NCBI RefSeq assembly: GCF_014695775.1
Contig: NZ_JACJOX010000063.1
Location: 62,001-126,000, forward strand
Direction: 5' to 3'
DNA: 64,000 nt
Origin: Leptolyngbya sp. FACHB-60
GTDB lineage: Bacteria; Cyanobacteriota; Cyanobacteriia; Phormidesmidales; Phormidesmidaceae
Shown piece by piece: positions 26,001 through 33,109 of the stretch. Each line of letters begins with the position of its first letter. Within the stretch, counting starts at the first letter, position 1. Under the pieces are notes generated by a model. That model did no database searches. It was not told the origin of the DNA and saw only the letters and a program-made list of their open reading frames with translations. The position numbers and the translations under genes were made by a program.

Positions 26001-27665
26001 CAGGCTGCCCCCAATGCCGCCCGCCGTCGCCCCAATGCCCGCCAACGCCCCGGCAATGCGGGATAGTGCCCCGACAAACTCGCCGACCTTCTTAGCCCCC
26101 TCTACAAAGCTGTTGGCCAGGTTCTGCACCAGCTGCGGGTTGGCAGCCAGCGCGTTGGTCACGTTGTCGAGCTGTGCGGCGATGCCCTCGCTGATGATTT
26201 TGGCAACGTCATTGAGCGCCGTGGCCAGCTGCGTCGCAATCTGCGGGTTCGCCTGGAGCACCTGGGTAAAGCGCGTCCCCGCATCCTCGATCGCGGTGAA
26301 TGCGTCGCCCGCCTCAATAATCTGGTTGATGATGTCGGTGAGCAGCCGGATCGCGCCCTCCAGCCCCGGCGCAAACGCCTCGCCAAACTGGTTTCGCAGC
26401 GTGTCGATAGAGCCGCCAATCAGGTCGAGTGAGCCCTTAATGCCCTGCAAAAGCTGGGTGCCCGTCTTAACCGCCGCGCCCTCGCCCTGCTGGGAGAGGA
26501 TCTTGACCTCCTCAGTCACCTCCTGAATGCGCTCAACCGAGGCGTTGGCGATTGTCTGGAATGCCCGCCCGCCCTCGATGCCAAACAATGCTTTGAGTAC
26601 CAGGTCTTGGTCGCCTGCGCTCAAGTTGCCCAGGCCTGCCTGAATCTCAGGGATAACCTCTAGCAGGTCGCGCACTTGCCCGTCAGAGCCGCGCACACTG
26701 GCGGATAGCAGGTTGAAGGCTTCGGTAGCTTTTTTGTTGCCCTTCACCAAGTCGCCAACTTCAGAGTCGGCCCCAGCGCTGGCCGTTTTGAGGCGATCGA
26801 GCGCTGCCGCTAGGTTGGTGCCCGCCTGGCTGCCCTGAATACCGGCGTCGCCCAAAATGCCGAGCAGCACAGAGGTGGTGCCCAGGCTCTGGTTTGCAGC
26901 TGCGGCGGTGGGGGCTAGGAATTTCAGCGACTCACCCAGGCCTGCAACGCTGGTATTGGTGGCGTTTGCTGTGGCCACCAGAATATTGGAAACCTCCAGG
27001 CTCTGGTCAGCAGCCAGGCCAAACGCTCGCAGCGTTTTGCCGACGATGTCGCCTACCAGTTCGAGGCTCTCCCCGGTCGCCTCCGATGCTCGGGCAATGC
27101 CCTCCAACGCCTCGGCTGTCTCCTCAGCGCTGAAACCCGCTCGGGTCAGCGATACCGCCGTGTTGGCAATCTCAATCGGGGTCTTTGATGTGGCAATCCC
27201 CAGTCGCTCAATCTCAGTCACCAGGGCCGCAAAGGCTGGCGTCCCTAAGCTTTGGCTGATGGCCCCCGCCTGGCGGATCGCGCCCTCGAATTGCACAAAG
27301 CTGCCGATGCTACCTGCAACCGTGTTTTTGACGCTGGCGATCGACTTGTTGAATGCTTGAAAGCCCACCTGCGTGAGCTGTTGCCCAAACCCCTGGAGCA
27401 CGCCCTGGAAGACGGCATTAAGCGACTTGGCTTCTCTCGCTAGGCCTTGAGTTTCAGTCTTCGCCTGTCCCAGCGCTGCCGTCAGCTCGCGCACCTGCTC
27501 GTCGGGCAAGTTGAACGCCGTGCCCAACTGTCGAGCCAGGGCGTTGGTTTCCTTCGAGTCCTTGCCCAACTGCGCGATCGCCTTCTGCACCCCGAGCACA
27601 TCGCGCACGGTCTGTCCCGCGCCACCGCTGGCAATTTTGACGATTAATTCTGTTTCAGTGGCCAC
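23004..27665 (-). CDS. Phage tail tape measure protein
   Basis: 1553 residues from a GTG at 27665. Tape measure proteins set tail length and line the tail tube. The family core is at about residues 120-300 (FEGAIRQAGAISQSL, IANTAVSLTRAGFSAEETAE, GTTSVLLGILGDAGIQGSQA). A hydrophobic central part (about 560-720) follows, then a very long Lys/Glu/Ala/Gln coiled coil (about 880-1480) rich in ADEARAEQRR-type repeats. The C-terminus is Gly-rich (GGPVRGGGTYLVGEEGPELI), a common tape measure ending. At roughly 1.5 A per residue the tail would be in the range of 0.2 micrometre (inference). Confidence 0.93.
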   Translation of the reverse strand: MATETELIVKIASGGAGQTVRDVLGVQKAIAQLGKDSKETNALARQLGTAFNLPDEQVRELTAALGQAKTETQGLAREAKSLNAVFQGVLQGFGQQLTQVGFQAFNKSIASVKNTVAGSIGSFVQFEGAIRQAGAISQSLGTPAFAALVTEIERLGIATSKTPIEIANTAVSLTRAGFSAEETAEALEGIARASEATGESLELVGDIVGKTLRAFGLAADQSLEVSNILVATANATNTSVAGLGESLKFLAPTAAAANQSLGTTSVLLGILGDAGIQGSQAGTNLAAALDRLKTASAGADSEVGDLVKGNKKATEAFNLLSASVRGSDGQVRDLLEVIPEIQAGLGNLSAGDQDLVLKALFGIEGGRAFQTIANASVERIQEVTEEVKILSQQGEGAAVKTGTQLLQGIKGSLDLIGGSIDTLRNQFGEAFAPGLEGAIRLLTDIINQIIEAGDAFTAIEDAGTRFTQVLQANPQIATQLATALNDVAKIISEGIAAQLDNVTNALAANPQLVQNLANSFVEGAKKVGEFVGALSRIAGALAGIGATAGGIGGSLLSTLVPTFTALVNVLNAAVQAVQPLTNNTALLEAAFQALLIRMVAVRAVAIAGTFSQIAAGLVSLVAGSGAATASVTLLGAAQGNTARSSLLLSQSLATSAATAQASAASFQTAAASTAAVAAKFALLAGAIAAVSVAVGRFGDGGAELRKGAQQIEQQLVQTQLELKRTLDATNTTKDALTDLFPKEPPPTDFLDGITAQLIPIQERINGILDSVPGLRQALSIIPGTGIALAGLQLAPDTTNAEKRLNDQKVALDALISASDRAIESTKAFNGSQSQAATKVKNLDVAIAALNAQQQALDPGKIGTDAYGQFTQAIELNIKALEREKLEFQRRFGLVDSFSDLVEDNQQALQKIETDTQNANAKLLESGGSQRDILLAEKKGYEDRLAESRRFAAQLQNALDAGILDPEDVKKANQEILDAESAAADARKGIAQVNQDIADLVTAASEQQAASLEDLSTANTASLQQLQIDAALAKAAILESGGGQEEVAAGEKKALNDRIAANKTFLNQLKALQKGQEEGSEDAVKTAEQIKAVELTLANDRVTLAQETLKAKEEAEKKAAEAAKKAAEKAQKAAEAKAKAETDALKKQRDEEKRIADERQADAEEAAQEEFDDARDGRSEARDAQRRAEDKALQEELQADDRAFQDERRNSDRAFQKQQQTEAEAFQKSQQAAAEAFQKQLDAERDKGNREFDALGSEVDRRVQLEEADPAERRELQKQFEEERKNLELRRQIEKEVLAQRGSVLAQEDLSLSPLEQARADFEAQLQEKAKAFQEGQQLAAQAFQETQAAEAEARSEEQRLADEARADARAEADEARAEQRRLEDKAFEESERAIADAFEAQQREVKAAFNAQQRSLDESSAARIAAILEAAKPAGIDGARRDGGPVRGGGTYLVGEEGPELITPRRGGHVYTAKQTAALMAGTPVRGGAGVQVAQPSTGAVESKLDRLIAVVQAGRSVQAGGNTYNLNTDNPIQDSVSIELERIRGMVRGGGL

Positions 27666-27701
27666 CGCAAACCCCCGCTATTACGGGGTGAGGGTTCCTA
27701 G
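27666..27701 (-). promoter_or_regulatory. Late leader box, strict
   Basis: TAGGAACCCT (27700-27691), 35 bases before the GTG at 27665. Hairpin CCCCG-TAATAG-CGGGG. Confidence 0.82.
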
Positions 27702-28357
27702 CCCTTAGCCTTCGCCCGTGGCAGATCCGCTGGCCGCTGCTGCTTACCCCAGCCCCCCGATGCTGCCGCTGCGGCCTTCTCCCGCTGCTCCCCAGCCCAC
27801 GCCTTGAAGCGGGTATCGTCTTTCTCTTCGGCTGACATCGAATGCCACGCCCGATCCTCCAGCATCCCGAGCACCACCCGCGCCGGTTCGCTAGTCGCTA
27901 GCCTGAACGCCTCCTCAGCGCTGGTATCGGGTTGTGCCGCGATCGCCGCCAGCAGGCTAATGAAATCGTTATGCGATTGCTCGGTGCTGGGCTTGCGAGG
28001 GTAGCGTGGTTCCGCTGCCGCATTCAGCACCAGCAGCGGCGATGATACCGGGCCATCGTCGCCCTGATGGCCAAACAGCAGCCAGCCCAGATCTGACGGC
28101 CGCACCCAGTCAGGGTCGATGCCGTTCAGCTCCAGGGCGCGACCTACGAGCCACGCAAACCGCTGGTGCTCCCGGTACAGCGCCTCAATGGGCCGCTCGT
28201 CGCCCTCTTCTAGCCCCTCCAGCAGTTCTTGCAGCTCGGCCATGCGATCGCCAAACTCAAAGATGCCCTTGCAGCTACAGCCGGGGATGATGCGAAACCC
28301 GCCGCGCACTGGGATCTCAAGGTCGCCTGTGGTCAAAAATTTGTAGGTGGTCATCAC
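27698..28357 (-). CDS. Candidate tail assembly chaperone
   Basis: 219 residues lying directly before the tape measure gene, the usual place of tail assembly chaperones. The N-terminal part is beta-rich (TYKFLTTGDLEIPVRGGFRI), the rest helical and acidic, ending in a basic Ala/Gly tail (KAAAAASGGWGKQQRPADL). Most chaperones of this kind are made in two forms by a -1 frameshift; I found no obvious slippery heptamer with a second open frame. The start overlaps the stop of the M15 peptidase gene (ATGA). Confidence 0.55.
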   Translation of the reverse strand: MMTTYKFLTTGDLEIPVRGGFRIIPGCSCKGIFEFGDRMAELQELLEGLEEGDERPIEALYREHQRFAWLVGRALELNGIDPDWVRPSDLGWLLFGHQGDDGPVSSPLLVLNAAAEPRYPRKPSTEQSHNDFISLLAAIAAQPDTSAEEAFRLATSEPARVVLGMLEDRAWHSMSAEEKDDTRFKAWAGEQREKAAAAASGGWGKQQRPADLPRAKAKG

Positions 28358-29079
28358 GCCCCCGGGTACTGCCAGCGGGCGCGATAGCCGCGCAGGTCAA
28401 TGTGGGTAAAGCCCCTGCCGTAGGCCAGGCCGCCCCGGCTGCCCCACCACGGGTTAAGCGCGGCATAGACATCCTTGGGCCTCATCCCCGGCACTGCAAA
28501 GTCAACCGCGTCGCCGACGGTATGGCGAGACCCCGAAGCCCCACCGATCGCGGCATTCACAGCCGGAGGCCGGTAGCCAGAGGTGATGATAAAAGACCGA
28601 TCCCCCAGAAGGGTGCGCGCCTGCTCCAGCGCCTTGGCAATGCCGACCATGTGCTTGCTCACGCTGGCATTGGCGGGCATCCTTGAGCCGCCCTTGGTCA
28701 GCTCAGCCCAGGTGAAATTCTGGCAACCATCGACAGGCGACAGTAGCCCCCGTGGCCCCAACCCTGCGATCGCCACAACCGTGCCCTTGGTGACTTTCTT
28801 AATGACGGCATCCTTGGGGTTATTGCCCGGCAGGTTGCCCTCAACAGCCGCGTGGCCTGAGTACAGGTGCCAGGTATTTCGCCCGCTGGGGTGCAGTGCG
28901 GCGAGGTCGTTTTTGGCTGGGTCAAACGTGACAACAATGTGGCTATCGGTAGCATCGGCGTAAGCCAGGATGGGATAATCTCCCGCTGCCAGGCTGGCCT
29001 TTTCGTCGGCCCCCAGCAGTGCCGATTGGACGGGCGATCGCTTGAGAATAGTTGGTGCGCTGACTGTGAGCGTTGGCAT
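28354..29079 (-). CDS. Phage M15-type peptidase (endolysin or tail lysin)
   Basis: 241 residues. The C-terminal half holds a peptidase M15 domain: ITSGYRPPAVNAAIGGASGS, then SRHTVGDAVDFAV (zinc ligands His and Asp), then FTHIDLRGYRARW (third ligand His). Such enzymes cut peptide cross-links of peptidoglycan. The N-terminal half (about 1-120) is a beta-rich region (SLAAGDYPILAYADATDSHI) that may anchor it or bind the wall. It sits between tail tube and chaperone genes rather than in a lysis cassette, so it may be a virion lysin. It has a strict leader box. Confidence 0.82.
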   Translation of the reverse strand: MPTLTVSAPTILKRSPVQSALLGADEKASLAAGDYPILAYADATDSHIVVTFDPAKNDLAALHPSGRNTWHLYSGHAAVEGNLPGNNPKDAVIKKVTKGTVVAIAGLGPRGLLSPVDGCQNFTWAELTKGGSRMPANASVSKHMVGIAKALEQARTLLGDRSFIITSGYRPPAVNAAIGGASGSRHTVGDAVDFAVPGMRPKDVYAALNPWWGSRGGLAYGRGFTHIDLRGYRARWQYPGA

Positions 29080-29118
29080 AGGTGGCCCTCTGTGCGCGTG
29101 CAGCCTGAGGGTTCCTAG
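29080..29118 (-). promoter_or_regulatory. Late leader box, strict
   Basis: TAGGAACCCT (29117-29108), 38 bases before the ATG at 29079. The stem is weak (CCTC/GAGG over 16 bases). It abuts the terminator of the tail tube gene. Confidence 0.75.
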
Positions 29119-29121
29119 GGC

Positions 29122-29160
29122 AAAGAAAAGGGCCAGCCGCCGAAGCGATTGGCCCTATTT
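29122..29160 (-). terminator. Terminator after the tail tube gene
   Basis: On the minus strand GGGCCA ... TGGCCC (arms 29155-29150 and 29135-29130) is followed by a T-rich run (CCCTTTTCTTTG). It lies downstream of the tail tube gene, so this gene forms its own transcript end. Confidence 0.75.
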
Positions 29161-29245
29161 GGAGAAGAACGTCATGAACACAAGCAGATGATTCCTACGC
29201 GGCGAGAACTAGGGCGCGATCGCCAAAGCCCTCACCGCACTAGGC

Positions 29246-30010
29246 CTACACTCCGGGGAAGATCTCCCGGTAGGGGTGGCTCCAGCCGGAGGGAATCGCG
29301 GCCAAGAACTCCATCGAGAACGTAGGCACTTCGCCGGTCAAAGGCAGCTCGGTCACGTTGATCAAATCCAAAGCGGGGAACTCGATTAAGCTCTCCTCAG
29401 AACCGAAGCCAAACACCTTACCGCGAAACGTCAAACGACCCAGCGCAGTAGCATTACCTGCCCCGCCGAATCCCTTGATGTTGGTGTAGGTGGTCGGCTT
29501 GGTGTAGGTGATCGTGTGCCCTTCTGCAGAAGAGTGGAACACCAACCCAGCCGGGGCCGCAGTTTTGTACTGGTATTCACCGCTGTTGGCAGGGGCCGTG
29601 GCGTTGGTGGCGGTGCGAGTCAGAGGGCCAACGATATCGTCGTACACGATGAACAACTCAGAGTTGCCCACAGTCACGGCTGCATCGGCGATCGTCACCG
29701 CGCTGTCCAGGATTACATCGGTCCGCACAGGGAACGCGACCGTGCTGAAGATCTTGGGCAGGTGGCCCATAATCAGCGGGCGGTTGGGGTAGCTGACAAA
29801 CTGGGTGGTCAGGGTGAAGTTGTGGGTCGTCGCGCCCTGGGCAGCGGCTACAGTTTGTTGCCGACCGCCGACCTGGCCCTGAGCTTCCAGGGTTTCAGTC
29901 TCAGCGTTGTAGGTAAATTCAAAAAACGAGTTGGGGTACAGCTTCTGGCTTTTGCCAGTGCCGTCGCCCAGGGCCGTAGTGGCCAGGTAAGCGTCGCCGA
30001 TGCCGCGCAT
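29246..30010 (-). CDS. Phage major tail (tube) protein
   Basis: 254 residues (MRGIGDAYLATTALGDGTGK...). Beta-rich composition, a size typical of tail tube proteins and location upstream of tape measure support the call. Motifs such as FEFTYNAETETLEAQGQVGG and FGSEESLIEFPALDLINVTE are consistent. It has its own leader box and its own terminator, as expected for a highly expressed structural protein. Confidence 0.75.
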   Translation of the reverse strand: MRGIGDAYLATTALGDGTGKSQKLYPNSFFEFTYNAETETLEAQGQVGGRQQTVAAAQGATTHNFTLTTQFVSYPNRPLIMGHLPKIFSTVAFPVRTDVILDSAVTIADAAVTVGNSELFIVYDDIVGPLTRTATNATAPANSGEYQYKTAAPAGLVFHSSAEGHTITYTKPTTYTNIKGFGGAGNATALGRLTFRGKVFGFGSEESLIEFPALDLINVTELPLTGEVPTFSMEFLAAIPSGWSHPYREIFPGV

Positions 30011-30050
30011 GGGGGAAGTCCTCTTCGGAGTGCGAGAGGAGGGTTCCTAG
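30011..30050 (-). promoter_or_regulatory. Late leader box, strict
   Basis: TAGGAACCCT (30049-30040), 39 bases before the ATG at 30010. Hairpin CCTCT-CGCACTCCGA-AGAGG. Confidence 0.82.
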
Positions 30051-30059
30051 AGGCGGTTC

Positions 30060-30075
30060 GACTGGAGTTCCAGTC
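30060..30075. repeat. GACTGGAGTTCCAGTC palindrome
   Basis: 16-bp perfect palindrome just downstream of the gp37-like gene, one of eight CTGGARYTCCAG sites in the prophage. Confidence 0.85.
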
Positions 30076-30076
30076 G

Positions 30077-30490
30077 CTAGAGCTTATCGATCACCTGCAC
30101 CTTGAATTTCACTTCGCCACCCCAGTAGTCGCCGGTGCGATCCTGAAACTGGAAGCCGATAATCTCTAGCCGCCCCAGCCCTGGCACTACCTTGCCCTGC
30201 ATTGCGGCCTCTAACTGATTGGGCAGCGTATACATTCCTGTCTGCCCACGCAGCAGTTTCGCCCGCAAGTCACAGACGATCTCGTAGCTCCGCGCCTGCA
30301 CCTTCAGATCCATGCTGGGGCGATCGCTGGGCTTGATGGCTGCCAACGCCACAGTGATGACGGCGGGGTAGTCATCCGGCAGCCCAAACGCATTCGCCTC
30401 ATCCGGCATCGCTCGACAGAGAATGCCGTTTTGCCGTAGCGGTTCGAGCAGAGCCATCAGCGACTCCTCGCAGGCAGTGAAATTGAGCAT
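30077..30490 (-). CDS. Phage tail completion/Gp37-like protein
   Basis: 137 residues (MLNFTACEESLMALLEPLRQ...). The pattern of an N-terminal helix, then PAVITVALAAIKPSD, then a strand-rich core ending GRLEIIGFQFQDRTGDYWGG resembles Mu-like Gp37/tail terminator proteins that cap the tail tube. Placed just upstream of the tube gene. Family assignment is from overall pattern and is moderate. It carries a strict leader box. Confidence 0.6.
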   Translation of the reverse strand: MLNFTACEESLMALLEPLRQNGILCRAMPDEANAFGLPDDYPAVITVALAAIKPSDRPSMDLKVQARSYEIVCDLRAKLLRGQTGMYTLPNQLEAAMQGKVVPGLGRLEIIGFQFQDRTGDYWGGEVKFKVQVIDKL

Positions 30491-30523
30491 GGGTCTCCCC
30501 GATGTGTGGGGGGAGGGTTCCTA
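30491..30523 (-). promoter_or_regulatory. Late leader box, strict
   Basis: TAGGAACCCT (30523-30514), 33 bases before the ATG at 30490. Hairpin CTCCCC-CCACACATC-GGGGAG. Confidence 0.82.
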
Positions 30524-30630
30524 TCGAGGCATTGACGAGGATCTATGCGGCCATTGAGCAAAGCCCCTAGGGGTTAGCTTTTATGGTTTTGCTTCAAATC
30601 ATAGACTCGCCCATGGCCACCGTCGCACCC

Positions 30631-30690
30631 GTCTCATGGTGAGACGATCTGACGAAAGAATGCGGGTTTTGGGGCTGTCTCACCTGAGAC
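30631..30690. promoter_or_regulatory. Two GTCTCA-N-TGAGAC operators before the short recombinase
   Basis: GTCTCATGGTGAGAC (30631-30645) and GTCTCACCTGAGAC (30677-30690) are two near-identical dyads spaced about 45 bases apart, upstream of the plus-strand recombinase. A regulator dimer is the natural reader. A TATAAAG box lies downstream at about 30726. The sites look independent of the TTGACA-type operators in the early region. Confidence 0.65.
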
Positions 30691-30798
30691 GAAAAGAGGC
30701 GCAAGGTAGCAGCGCCCGGAAGCCCTTATAAAGCGTCGATTTCTACTAGACGTAATCCCAATTCTGTAGAGTAGGATGGGAAAACAGCGGAGGGAGCC

Positions 30799-31347
30799 AT
30801 GAGTACAAATGGTCAGGCCAAAGTCTTGACATCTAGCGAGATTGCTCAACTATTTTCGGCGATGGATTCTCCACGCGATCGCGCCCTGTTCGGCATCATG
30901 CTCTACTGCGGTCTGCGGGTGAGCGAGGCGATCGCGCTGCGACCCGGTGACCTCAAAGGTGATGTGCTGGTGCTACCCGCTAAGGCGACGAAGGGCAAGC
31001 TGGCCACCCGGCAGATCGACATTCACCCCAGGCTGGCTGAGCTGCTGGCCGACTATGGCAACGGAGGGGCTGAGTACCTGTTCCCCGGTCGCCATGGCCG
31101 AGGGCGGTTGGCGCGATCGTCGGCTGACTGGCTGCTCGACCAGGCGCTGGCCTATGCCGGGCTCGATGGACTGGGGATTAGCACCCACAGTTTCAGGCGC
31201 ACGGCTCTGACCAACCTGAGCAATGTTGGGGTGCCCCTGCGGGTGATTCAGGAGATTAGCGGCCACCGTAGCCTAGCTAGCTTGCAGCGCTATTTAGAGG
31301 TCAGCCCTGAGCAGAAGAAGGCGGCGATCGCGGCGTTAGAGTTTTGA
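30799..31347 (+). CDS. Short tyrosine recombinase (catalytic domain only)
   Basis: 182 residues. Catalytic residues of the tyrosine recombinase family are all seen: Arg in YCGLRVSEAIAL, His-x-x-Arg in THSFRRTAL, His in ISGHRSLASL and the nucleophile Tyr in LQRYLEVSPEQ. The N-terminal core-binding domain is absent, so the protein is about 100 residues shorter than a normal integrase. GGAGGGAGCC precedes the ATG. It is on the plus strand inside a minus-strand late block, 2 bases from the end of the convergent gene, so it looks inserted. Confidence 0.85.
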   Translation: MSTNGQAKVLTSSEIAQLFSAMDSPRDRALFGIMLYCGLRVSEAIALRPGDLKGDVLVLPAKATKGKLATRQIDIHPRLAELLADYGNGGAEYLFPGRHGRGRLARSSADWLLDQALAYAGLDGLGISTHSFRRTALTNLSNVGVPLRVIQEISGHRSLASLQRYLEVSPEQKKAAIAALEF

Positions 31348-31349
31348 AG

Positions 31350-31829
31350 CTAAATCCCATCGGCCCAGACCGTGCGCAACACCAGGCGACCCGCCAGGCG
31401 ATCGCCCAAAATAGCTTCCACCCCAAACGCGCCGGGGATATTGGCTTCCCAAAAGAACTCGCCGCGCAGCGCCACCTTGTCAGCGTTGTCGGCCTCGAAG
31501 CTGGCCAGCTCCGCCGCATCCTCAAAAACCTCGGGCAGCACAAAGCCATCGCCCATGCCCACCCGCCAAAACGTGCAGCGCCCCGCCTGCTCACTCTGGA
31601 CCCCCTGGGGCATCAGCGATGGGCTGATGAGATAGCCCGCCACTTTTTGACCAGACAGTTGCCCGTCGCGGCTTTCGGGGCTTTGGTAGGCGTTGTCTTT
31701 CTTGGGCTTTAGAAAAGCTGTGAGCACCACGCTCTCGGTATCCACGCTGGGGCTGCCCAGAGCGTTGGTGCTGGTCGTGCCTGTGGGCACCTCAAAGAGG
31801 ATTGTGCAGTTGGCAGGGAGTAGGGCCAT
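31350..31829 (-). CDS. Phage structural protein, unknown (head-tail/tail region)
   Basis: 159 residues (MALLPANCTILFEVPTGTTS...). It contains a strand-rich pattern with VVLTAFLKPKKDNAYQSPES and LVLRTVWADGI. Position between neck and tail tube genes suggests a head-tail connector or minor tail role; no family is recognised. The ATG stands directly behind the leader hairpin with no Shine-Dalgarno. Confidence 0.6.
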   Translation of the reverse strand: MALLPANCTILFEVPTGTTSTNALGSPSVDTESVVLTAFLKPKKDNAYQSPESRDGQLSGQKVAGYLISPSLMPQGVQSEQAGRCTFWRVGMGDGFVLPEVFEDAAELASFEADNADKVALRGEFFWEANIPGAFGVEAILGDRLAGRLVLRTVWADGI

Positions 31830-31863
31830 GGCAGCGGTAAAGTGCTGCCGGGAGGGTTCCTAG
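31830..31863 (-). promoter_or_regulatory. Late leader box, strict, GCAGC-type hairpin
   Basis: TAGGAACCCT (31862-31853), 33 bases before the ATG at 31829. Hairpin GGCAGC-ACTTTACC-GCTGCC ends right at the ATG, leaving no room for a ribosome site. Confidence 0.85.
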
Positions 31864-32273
31864 GGGTTGCCCTCTGCCTGGATGGTAAAGCCGCCATCGT
31901 AGCCGCCGCCCTTGAACGATCGCAGGGAAGCCGCCCCAACTGGCGTAATTTTCCAGTGATAGCGACAGTTTGCCGATCGCGCTGAGCCTAGCAGGGAAGC
32001 CACCCGTGCCTCGCTAATAACCAGGCTGCCTGACTGCACCGTGGCGGTGTTGCCCGCGTCAGGGCGAGTCAGGCCGCTGCCTAGAGCCAGCACCACATTG
32101 GGTGTAGTCGACTCGGGGATACCTTTGGCGGTGAGCCGGTAGATCCGCAGGGCGATCGCCGCATCGGCATAGGTGATTGCAGGGTCTTCCCCGGTGGGCT
32201 TAGTAAACGTCCAGGTCAGTCCCGCCACGTCTGAGCCTGAGTAGATTGTCTTTTTGTTGAGGTCGTCAGTCAC
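31860..32273 (-). CDS. Phage structural protein, unknown
   Basis: 137 residues from the GTG at 32273 (VTDDLNKKTIYSGSDVAGLT). The GTG overlaps the stop of the upstream gene (GTGACTGA), implying coupled translation; a longer frame to 32318 is less likely. The product is beta-rich with ITYADAAIALRIYRLTAKGI. It may be a head-tail joining or minor tail protein. Confidence 0.55.
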   Translation of the reverse strand: MTDDLNKKTIYSGSDVAGLTWTFTKPTGEDPAITYADAAIALRIYRLTAKGIPESTTPNVVLALGSGLTRPDAGNTATVQSGSLVISEARVASLLGSARSANCRYHWKITPVGAASLRSFKGGGYDGGFTIQAEGNP

Positions 32274-32499
32274 AGTCGCAGCTCTCAAGATCGAGTGTTG
32301 GCATGAGAGTGCCCACACTCAAATCTGGGAGCCGGGAAGCCAACACCAACGCAGGGTATTCGCCCGCCAGCTCCAGCCCTGGCACCAACGCGCTGATATG
32401 CACACAGGGCACACAGCGGGCAAAGCGCCGGGGCGTTGCGCCGGGGTTGAGGCCGAGCGGGTGAAGATCACCCTGTAACCCTAGTGGGTAGAGGCTCAT
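32266..32499 (-). CDS. Small phage protein, unknown
   Basis: 77 residues (MSLYPLGLQGDLHPLGLNPG...). Rich in Pro, Leu and Cys. ATGA overlap with the upstream gene and GTG overlap with the downstream gene place it in a coupled trio, which supports it being real. Confidence 0.5.
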   Translation of the reverse strand: MSLYPLGLQGDLHPLGLNPGATPRRFARCVPCVHISALVPGLELAGEYPALVLASRLPDLSVGTLMPTLDLESCDCD

Positions 32500-33092
32500 G
32501 GCCGTCGCACCCGCTTGACGGCCGTGGCTGGGCTGGTGGCCAAATTGCCGTCTTCGTCGCGCAGGTCAAAGACTGCGACCACATTGCCCGCTGCGTCTTT
32601 CTGGGTAGCGGTGCTGTTGGCGTAGTCGATCGCATGGTCGCCGATCGCAACGGCCTGACCTGCAACCTTGGCGGCTTGCAGGTCAGCGCGATCGCCTGGC
32701 AAGAACCCGCCATCAACCTCAACCGTGACCGGCGTTGGTAGAACCGTTACTGCCACATCTTCTGGTTTTGCCACCGGGTAGGCCGCGATCGCCGCGCTTG
32801 CCGCCTCTTGGGTTTGTGCTGCCGTCAGCGGCTTCTCAAACTCAGCGCCACTCCAGTCAAACGCCGGAATGCCCGCCACAAATACACCGCCCCTCAGCAA
32901 CACCGCCCCGTAGGTGCCTTCCGCCCCGGCCATCGTGGCTCGGTAAAGCCCTGGCAGCGTGGCGCTTTCGGTCACTGCGATCGGCGGGGCGGCAGGCTCA
33001 AGGTCGCCACTGGCCCCGATGAGCCGCACCAATAGCTCTGCTGCTAGCCCTGAGAGGCTACTGCCCAGTGTAAAAACCAGTTGATTATCCAT
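32496..33092 (-). CDS. Phage structural protein, unknown
   Basis: 198 residues (MDNQLVFTLGSSLSGLAAEL...). N-terminal beta-rich half, a helical middle (TAAQTQEAASAAIAAYPVAK) and a strand-rich end. AGAAGGA lies 10 bases before the ATG, so this gene has an ordinary ribosome site and no leader box. It could be a tail-spike-associated or fibre chaperone protein, since it follows the spike gene. Confidence 0.55.
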   Translation of the reverse strand: MDNQLVFTLGSSLSGLAAELLVRLIGASGDLEPAAPPIAVTESATLPGLYRATMAGAEGTYGAVLLRGGVFVAGIPAFDWSGAEFEKPLTAAQTQEAASAAIAAYPVAKPEDVAVTVLPTPVTVEVDGGFLPGDRADLQAAKVAGQAVAIGDHAIDYANSTATQKDAAGNVVAVFDLRDEDGNLATSPATAVKRVRRP

Positions 33093-33109
33093 TGTTTAAT
33101 TCCTTCTTG

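Noticed and set aside
27698..28357. Programmed -1 frameshift in the tail chaperone gene
   Set aside because: No clear slippery heptamer followed by a matching second frame; TMP follows directly with its own box.
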